DNA from: Paulinella micropora
Taxonomy: Eukaryota > Cercozoa > Imbricatea > Euglyphida > Paulinellidae
Direction of reading: 5' to 3'
DNA length: 64,000 nt
Assembly (NCBI GenBank): GCA_019918135.1
Contig: WBZZ01003770.1
Coordinates: forward strand, 56,249 to 120,248
Shown: positions 58,011 to 64,000 of the stretch, one piece after another
Position numbering within the stretch: position 1 is the stretch's first letter
Layout of the letters: each line of letters starts with the position of its first letter
Notes under the pieces: model-generated
Seen by the model: only the letters and a program-made list of their open reading frames with translations
The model's database searches: none
Told to the model about the DNA's origin: nothing
Program-made: the position numbers and the translations under genes

Positions 58011-60107
58011 ATGCGAAGCATGAAGCGCAATTCTAAAAAGGTAAGACCCCCGCGGGTTTATAGAAACAAAAGCGGGAAGCCGTATATTATCCAGAAGGGT
58101 AAAAAATATTATCTTAATTTTGGCAAGAAAACAAATGATATGAGCACACTTCAAATCGTTAAACTTTTTATGAAATACTTAAGCAGACCAAAATCTCCGA
58201 CACGTCGGAGATTGGAAGCAAAGCGGACACCTAAGCGAAAAGAAGATAATCTCCGACATGTCGGAGATAAGAGGAAAGTCCAAAGCCTATCTGAAATTGA
58301 ACAAAATACTAGAACAGCCATTAATGACCACTTAGACAAACTTAAGAAAGAGAAATACGAAAAGATTGATGAGATAGACCAAAAAGAGAAAAAAGCACAG
58401 GCGGATGCTGAAGAAGAAAAGAAGAGGCAAGAAAGAAAAGACATAGCCGATGCTAAGGAAAGGCAGGATGAGTTAGCAAGGATACACCGCAATGAACTAT
58501 CCGATATCAAGGAACGACAAGAACAAAAAGACAGAGAACTAAGAAGGGAGCAAAAACTCATAGAGGATTTACAATACGAACAGCAAAGGAACCAAAGATT
58601 GGCTATTATGCCACCGCCACAGCAGTATCAATATATCATGCCACAACAACAGGGACAACCACAAGCACCGCCACAAGCACCACCATTAGCACCACCATTT
58701 GGAGCACCACCACAAGCACCAGCCTTACCTAATTTAGGAGATGAAGCACCATTGAAAACAAAAGAGCAATATGAGGAAGAAAAAAAGCAAAAGCAGAAAG
58801 ATATTGAAACACTGAAATTAGCAGGATATACAGATAAATTCATTAAAAAGATGAGTCTCAAAGACTTACAAAAAGCCAGTCAAGATATTCAGATGGCTAT
58901 AGCCACAGCGACATCTTTAGAAGAACAGAAAAAGTTAGCAGAAGAATATAAAGAAAAACTTGAAAAGGAAAAAAAGAAAGTGGAAGAAAAGGGTAAGCAT
59001 CTTGAAAATTTACAAATTAATCAATTTTTAATCTCTGGATTTTCAAAAACTTATCACCCAACCATTACCATAAAAGAGTTAGCACATGCTTTAAAAAAGA
59101 GACTAGATAGTGATGGTCATAACAAATTAAATTACAAAGACACTTCAAATTGGATAATTAACATGATTAAAAGGTTTAATATTGATGTTGGAAGTGAGGT
59201 GAAAAACGTAAAAAGAAAAGTGGCGGATTATGCTAGATATGAAGAGTATATGGGTATTACTGAACAAAAAGGTAGTGGAGCGAAGACATTAAATGAATTA
59301 ATTGATAAGGTATTTTCAATAGCGAAAATAAAAAAATACTTAGCCCGCAAAGATTGGAAACACACAATGAACAAACATGATTTTGTAAATACTCTAACTA
59401 ACAAAATGACAATAGACCCAAATGTAGATAAACAAGTTTCAGCGGATTTAAATGTTGATGAAGGGATGCCCCAACCGCTACCAACGCCACCAGAGCCAGC
59501 AGCGGATACGACTACACCGCCAGACCGAACACCACCAGAGGAGCCACAGCAACCAGAGCAACAGCAACCAGAGCCAGAGCCACAGCCAGAGCAAGTCCCA
59601 TTACAAGGTGAGGGTCGCGGTTTAATGACTAATGAAATAGATGACATAATGAAAAAATATGGATGGTATCTCGGAGCGATAGCCAGTGATGAAATCTACA
59701 AACTAAATCCAGAAAAAAGAAAGCGATACGGATTTATTATGAATTTGGACAATCACAAACAATCAGGGTCTCATTGGATCTCCGTATGGATAAGTCTAGA
59801 TAAAGACAGGAGTGTTGAAGTGTATGACCCATTAGCACTTTACCAACCAACGGAAGACTTTCAGCAACAAATGAAAAGGCTAATAGATAAAAGCCACCCC
59901 GATAGTTATTTGTTAATGAAGGTTAATCAAGTAAAACAACAATCCAACACCTCAGACACGTGCGGTTGGCATAGTATGAGATTTTTAATGGAGCGGGCGA
60001 AAGGCAACCGATTTAAGTTTAGTTCGGGTTTCACAGACTTAAAAGAAGAAGAAGCGGAAAAGTTGAAAGCACAGAATGGATATGGTAATTTTGATACTTT
60101 TATTTGA
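58011..60107 (+). CDS. Ulp1-like (C48) cysteine protease of the capsid module, 698 aa
   Basis: The ATG at 58,011. The C-terminal domain has the adenovirus/Ulp1 protease triad: GSHWISVWI with His588, VEVYDPL with Asp606, and SDTCGWHSM with Cys651. The N-terminal two thirds is unusual: a basic start (KSGKPYIIQKGKKYYL), long Lys/Glu coiled coils, a Pro/Gln-rich spacer (PPQAPPLAPPFGAPP) and a helical region. It would cleave capsid or core proteins during maturation. Two palindromes CTCCGACAYGTCGGAG lie inside the coding sequence near 58,195 and 58,250. Confidence 0.88.
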   Translation: MRSMKRNSKKVRPPRVYRNKSGKPYIIQKGKKYYLNFGKKTNDMSTLQIVKLFMKYLSRPKSPTRRRLEAKRTPKRKEDNLRHVGDKRKVQSLSEIEQNTRTAINDHLDKLKKEKYEKIDEIDQKEKKAQADAEEEKKRQERKDIADAKERQDELARIHRNELSDIKERQEQKDRELRREQKLIEDLQYEQQRNQRLAIMPPPQQYQYIMPQQQGQPQAPPQAPPLAPPFGAPPQAPALPNLGDEAPLKTKEQYEEEKKQKQKDIETLKLAGYTDKFIKKMSLKDLQKASQDIQMAIATATSLEEQKKLAEEYKEKLEKEKKKVEEKGKHLENLQINQFLISGFSKTYHPTITIKELAHALKKRLDSDGHNKLNYKDTSNWIINMIKRFNIDVGSEVKNVKRKVADYARYEEYMGITEQKGSGAKTLNELIDKVFSIAKIKKYLARKDWKHTMNKHDFVNTLTNKMTIDPNVDKQVSADLNVDEGMPQPLPTPPEPAADTTTPPDRTPPEEPQQPEQQQPEPEPQPEQVPLQGEGRGLMTNEIDDIMKKYGWYLGAIASDEIYKLNPEKRKRYGFIMNLDNHKQSGSHWISVWISLDKDRSVEVYDPLALYQPTEDFQQQMKRLIDKSHPDSYLLMKVNQVKQQSNTSDTCGWHSMRFLMERAKGNRFKFSSGFTDLKEEEAEKLKAQNGYGNFDTFI
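58192..58269. repeat. two palindromic CTCCGACAYGTCGGAG elements inside the protease gene
   Basis: AATCTCCGACACGTCGGAG at 58,192 and AATCTCCGACATGTCGGAG at 58,249. Related hairpins lie in the intron at 48,991-49,010 and at 62,745-62,767 (CTCCAACATGTTGGAG). The copies inside the coding sequence do not shift the frame. Confidence 0.8.
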
Positions 60108-60264
60108 AAGATAGTTATCAACTACACTCTCATTCGTTTCACTCATTCTCGTTTGTTGATAACCATCGAAAACCGATTAATTTTTTTGAAAAAGAAAAAA
60201 ACGATGTTTAGAATATAGCGAGAAATCTTGCGATTAGCAAGATAGAGGCGCAATTCTAAATATC
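60108..60264 (+). promoter_or_regulatory. conserved intergenic hairpin element, copy 2
   Basis: Nearly identical to 57,895-58,010 over about 85 bases, including the GTTATCAAC / GTTGATAAC arms. It then carries an extra CTTGCGATTAGCAAG hairpin and ends in CGCAATTCTAAA close to the ATG at 60,265. Confidence 0.75.
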
Positions 60265-61077
60265 ATGGATTACAAAGGGGGCAGGTCAAGTGGTATCTAT
60301 TACATAAATAGTAAAAACAGAATAACAGGCACAGATAGCGACTTTACACACGAAGTCAATATGAAGGGTCTAGACAATCCCACGCATTGTAAAATTCTTC
60401 ATATCTATGTTCCAAAATCTTATTACTCCGTAGCCTCTCCATATAATACTTTTACATTATCCGAAGACGGATATGAGGCTTTAATTACGATACCTGATGG
60501 AAACTACACAATGAACAATCTAAAAAATAAGTTGTCGGAGATACTAACCGCAGACAGCCCAAATAATTATACTTATGTTGTATCCAGTAATAATACCAAC
60601 ATAGAACCAGAAGACGGCAAATTAACATTCAGTGTGTCAGAGAATAAAGGTATTCAACCGCGGTTTATATTTGATGCTGATACACGTATTCACGAGGTAA
60701 TGGGTTTTGATAGAAACTCAACATATTTCTTTGCTAATGATTTAATTAAATCGCCAAATGTAATTATTCTAACTGGTGAAAAAACATGGTATCTTCAATC
60801 GGATTTGGTGAATGAAGGTGATAATCATGTGCTACAAGAAATATACACAGCAAACGAAATTCCTTTCGGCTCTGTCATTTATGATGGAAGCGGGTCTGAG
60901 TATGGAAAAACATTGTCCGCTAGTTCAAACAATGTGTTTAGGTTTTACTTGACGGACGAAAACGACCAAGCAATTAATCTTAATGGTTTGGGTATTGTTA
61001 TGACATTATTGGTTTATCGTGAAACTAATTATTTTAGTTTATTCAATTCATTCTTTAATTTGTTGAAAGCGAGGTAA
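60265..61077 (+). CDS. PLV minor capsid (penton-like) protein, 270 aa
   Basis: The ATG at 60,265. The pattern matches PLV and virophage minor capsid proteins: GIYYINSKNRITGTDSDF at the start, HIYVPKSYYSVASPYNTFTL, ITIPDGNYTMNNLKNKLSEI, then beta-rich sequence. Length and position directly before the MCP fit. A single jelly-roll fold at capsid vertices is expected. Confidence 0.82.
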   Translation: MDYKGGRSSGIYYINSKNRITGTDSDFTHEVNMKGLDNPTHCKILHIYVPKSYYSVASPYNTFTLSEDGYEALITIPDGNYTMNNLKNKLSEILTADSPNNYTYVVSSNNTNIEPEDGKLTFSVSENKGIQPRFIFDADTRIHEVMGFDRNSTYFFANDLIKSPNVIILTGEKTWYLQSDLVNEGDNHVLQEIYTANEIPFGSVIYDGSGSEYGKTLSASSNNVFRFYLTDENDQAINLNGLGIVMTLLVYRETNYFSLFNSFFNLLKAR

Positions 61078-61167
61078 AGATATTTTAATTTTGAATTATT
61101 TATTTTTTTCTATAAATATATTCTTGTGAATTAGTTAATTTACAACACTTCAAAAAAAAAGAAAACA

Positions 61168-62677
61168 ATGCCTGTCCAATATGGAGGAGAACTTACACAC
61201 AGCCAAAGTGAACTTATCCGCGGTAAGTATTCGCTTAACAAACTTACTGCCCGCGAAAGTCTCGCGGTTGTGCCGATTACCACCGTGGGGGGAATTGAAT
61301 CAACCTTTGAAATTCCAACTCGTCCTTTGAACCTTGCGAGGAGTGTGTTGCGATTTACCTACACACCAACTCGGGGTGGTGCTGGTGGAAGATATAACCG
61401 AATTCCAATGGACTGCCTACCGATGATTAAGACGATTGAATTGCGAAGCCGAAGCGGTCAGTATCTGTGTAATCTTCAACACGTGGGCAATTACACTAAG
61501 ATGATTTGGAAGCCTGAGATTTCTTATGATAGATTTATGGCGATGGATAACCACGGGGCTGGGTCTGGTTATGGTGCTATGCTTCAAAAGTGTAATGTTG
61601 ATAATCGTGCTACAACCGCCTTTAATGCTAACGTGTTTGCTGGCCAACAAGCAAGTGCTGCAACAGTTGCGGGAAGTATTAATAACGATGCCAATCTTCA
61701 AGCAACATTGAATGTTTATGGTAATGCTATCGCAGGAGCAATTTCCCCACCATCTGTCAATGCTCGTCGTCATAATGATTTGCTCATCGCTAACGGAACT
61801 GGTGCTGCATCTGTTGTAAATGTCTCTTATGAAGAGGCGAAGTATTTTGAAGGTGGAGCCAATAACACCGAAACTCCAGTTATCAATGTGTCTATTCCTC
61901 TCGGTATGCTTTTTGGAACCATTTTTGAAATTGATAAGACTATTGGTTTTAATGAAATTCTTGATTTGAGGATTGTGTGGGAGGGAACACAGAAAACCAT
62001 ATTTTATGGAACTGATGCCCTTAGTGTTGCAGCAGGAGCGACCGCCACCGCAGCACCCGCAGAGGTTAGCAACCTTAACTTATTTCTCGCTGTTGAAACT
62101 GACCCTAATGTTATCTTGGGAGTTCAACAAAAGATTGCTGGTGAAGGATTTTCGTTTAAGACTGAATACCCTATCTCTTGGAAAACTATTCTCGCGGCGG
62201 GAACTCAGTCATTTGTTTTGAAGATGAACCGCTCGCAGGGTGAGAGAATTCGCCGAATTTACACTAGCGGGTTTAATAATACCGAAAGTTCAAACACCGC
62301 ATTTGATTGCGATAACCGAGCACAGGCTAAGATTACTTCTTATTACACTACTTTGGATAGTAATAGAATTCAGCAGTTTGATATCACTTGCTCCCGCGAT
62401 GAGGATTATATGCTTTTGAAGGAAAAGGTAAAGGGTTCTGCTATTTTGAACTCTAATGTGTATAAATATAACTGGTTCCACGTTGATTTCTGGGATCACA
62501 ACCGCCCTCTTTATGACAAGCGAGAAGAAAGAGGGTTATGAAGTGGCTGGTCTGTCCTTGGATACCGAACGGCGGTATGAATGGAGTGCGGAGGGAGCAG
62601 TCCAATTGAATTATTACACTTATGCTATTCTTCAGAGGACTATTGTCGTGAAGGGAATTGAAATTTTGATGAGTTGA
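61168..62677 (+). CDS. PLV major capsid protein (double jelly-roll), with a late frameshift
   Basis: The ATG at 61,168 opens a frame to a stop at 62,541. Past about 62,530, after GAAGAAAGAGGG, the coding pattern moves to another frame (GLSLDTERRYEWSAEGAVQL, YYTYAILQRTIVVKGIEILM) and ends at 62,677, giving about 503 codons, a typical PLV MCP length. The N-terminus (QYGGELTHSQSELIRGKYSL) and strand pattern with FEIPTRPLNLARSVLRF fit the double jelly-roll MCPs. The break removes about 45 residues if real. Confidence 0.85.
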
Positions 62678-62912
62678 TGATATTTATCAACTTCACTCCT
62701 ATCTTGCTAATCGCAAGATTTCCCGTAATCTCAAACTTGTTTGAAATCTCCAACATGTTGGAGATAAATTGATAAACATCGTGAAAAGTAAAAAACGATA
62801 TTTGAAAAACACACGAGACATGAGCATGGCGAATGTGAGTGTGGATTTTCAAATATCATAAACATCGTGAAAATTAATAGATTTAATATTTTTTCTTTTA
62901 TAATAATATAGG
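62678..62912. promoter_or_regulatory. degenerate intergenic hairpin element, copy 3
   Basis: TTATCAACTTCACT, then CTTGCTAATCGCAAG and CTCCAACATGTTGGAG hairpins, then AATTGATAAACATCG. The outer arms pair as in copies 1 and 2. A further AAACATCGTGAAAA is repeated near 62,773 and 62,862. Confidence 0.6.
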
Positions 62913-64000
62913 AATGCCCCACCAGAGAAATTTAATCGCACAAAATCCAGTCGGAGACTTCGTAAATGTCAAAGTCGGATATGATGGATATGTAGGTGGT
63001 CAAAATATGAAAACTGCCTTTGGTGAATCATTAACCAGTTCCATTAACACCAGTATTACAAGAAATCTTTCCATATACCATTAATACGAGGGTATGGACG
63101 AAAAACAGAAACAAAGTCTAGCGTGTCATTTTTAAATAATATGGCGGAATTTAAAAACAACCGCAGATATTACTTCAAATGCCATTATGGAAAGCAAAAG
63201 AAAAATAAAATACAGAACTGGTATGGGAGTTTTAGCCCGCTTTACTGCCTTATGGACGACAGATGAAACTAAGGATTATGTATCATTTATTGGTATTGGC
63301 GATAATAATCTACAAAATGGTTTCTACTTTTATAAGGATGGTGTGTCAGTTTCTGTATAGCACACGCGAAAGGAGGTGTTGTTTTATATATTCAACAAGC
63401 AAACTGGGAAGACCCCTGTGATGAACAGGAGATATGCCACTCTTGGATTGGACAAAGGGAAATGTATTTCAAATTCAATTTCAATACTTGGGCTTTGGTG
63501 CTATTAATTTTTCTATTGAAAAATCCAAATACAGGCGAATTCCAGTTAGTCCATATGATTAAGTATGCGAATGCCAACACGGGTGTCAGTCTGAGAAATA
63601 CAACTCTACCATTCGTTGCTCGTATGAAAAATGATGCTGATGTAGGAATACAAAGTTTGAAAACGGCGAGTGCTAGTTTATTCGTTGGGGTCAAATACTA
63701 TTAATACAAGTATTACAAATACTGCGGAAGGAGACGAAAAAACGAGCACACTGAAAGCCCCATTTTAAGTATCAGGAATAAAGCACTATTCAATAATAGC
63801 CTAACCAACTATTCAAATGTCTTTCCTTCCTTGGTAAGTATTACAAATGAAGATACTAAGTCAAATGTCGTCAGAATGGTATTGAATGGACACTAACAGG
63901 GGCTGGTTTTTGCTGATGTTGATGCCACAACTTCAATCGTAGATACAGACACAAAAGCAACCGCTATCGCCAACGGAACGACAATTTTTAAGATTTATGT
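62913..64000 (+). pseudogene. second fibre/head-protein gene, frameshifted, runs off the window
   Basis: The ATG at 62,913 (MPHQRNLIAQNPVGDFVNVK). The reading is broken near 63,080, 63,170, 63,360, 63,520 and 63,720, but the protein pattern continues in order: IKYRTGMGVLARFTALW, FIGIGDNNLQNGFYF, LDKGNVFQIQFQYLGFGAIN, FQLVHMIKYANANTGVSL, and near the end ATAIANGTTIF. Proteins with this order (RTGxGxxARFTALF, IGIGD, GNxFQIxFQYLGxG) are virion or fibre components in PLVs and algal viruses. Five indels in 1 kb suggest decay or poor sequence here. Confidence 0.65.

Larger units (their letters stand above)
48301..64000 (+). mobile_element. polinton-like virus (PLV), left part, open at window end
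   Basis: Base composition changes abruptly at 48,300/48,301, where the sequence begins AGTATAATATG; polinton ends typically begin with AG. Inside are the PLV hallmark genes: rve integrase, packaging ATPase, Ulp1-like protease, minor and major capsid proteins, and fibres. The capsid-module order ATPase, PX-like, protease, mCP, MCP is that of PLVs and related virophages. No DNA polymerase or helicase lies in the visible part; one may lie beyond 64,000. ACAAGT before the junction is a candidate target-site duplication, but its partner is outside the window. Confidence 0.88.

Noticed and set aside
48301-64000. Classical virophage rather than PLV
   Set aside because: The capsid module is shared by both. 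The Ulp1-like protease, rve integrase and S74 fibre fit PLV/polinton better, but without the polymerase/helicase part the distinction is not final.

Overview
This window is a mosaic of three kinds of DNA, distinguishable by base composition and gene content. It looks like a protist (eukaryotic) contig, or an endogenised virus inside one, carrying genes of a GC-rich large DNA virus, decayed LTR retroelements, and a polinton-like virus (PLV).

Region A (1 to about 25,880, and again about 40,290 to 48,300) is very GC-rich. Most of its genes are uninterrupted, lie on both strands, and are separated by low-complexity spacers with long G/C runs. Three genes are diagnostic of a large eukaryotic DNA virus or a divergent eukaryotic transcription/replication set: an RPB5-type RNA polymerase subunit (14,802-15,617, behind a zinc-ribbon-like segment), an RPB10-type subunit (44,400-44,660), and a PrimPol/UL52-type primase (45,018-46,598). 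Others are a RING-finger coiled-coil protein, a family of leucine-rich-repeat-like proteins, a secreted PKD + DUF285 (BspA-like) protein, a small membrane protein, a protein with twelve 40-residue Cys/His repeats resembling the EsV-1-7 finger fused to a Vsr-like nuclease domain, and several proteins I do not recognise. AATAAA-type signals follow several genes.

Region B (about 25,880-40,290) has moderate GC. It holds low-complexity ORFs, a long broken gene of unknown family (29,911 to about 31,950), a decayed minus-strand Ty1/copia element (RNase H, RT, integrase, protease and gag-like parts, 32,017 to about 37,850) split by AT-rich DNA carrying a plus-strand copia RNase H tail, and a second broken gag-like reading frame. 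At about 40,290 two genes running in opposite directions are both cut off, so that point is a breakpoint or an assembly join.

Region C (48,301-64,000, open at the right) is AT-rich and is the left part of a PLV. It begins AGTATAATATG exactly where the coding sequence of a region-A gene stops. It carries an rve-type integrase, a spliced small gene, a long fibre with a peptidase S74 chaperone end, small membrane proteins, an FtsK/HerA packaging ATPase, a small basic PX-like protein, a Ulp1-like maturation protease, minor and major capsid proteins, and a second fibre-like gene that runs off the window.

Many genes are interrupted by single-base frameshifts, often at G/C runs. A few have in-frame TAG or TGA codons with no alternative ATG downstream. 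Sequencing error, pseudogenisation after endogenisation, and stop-codon readthrough are all possible. The biological reading I favour is a PLV that inserted into large-virus-derived DNA, in a genome that also accumulated copia elements.
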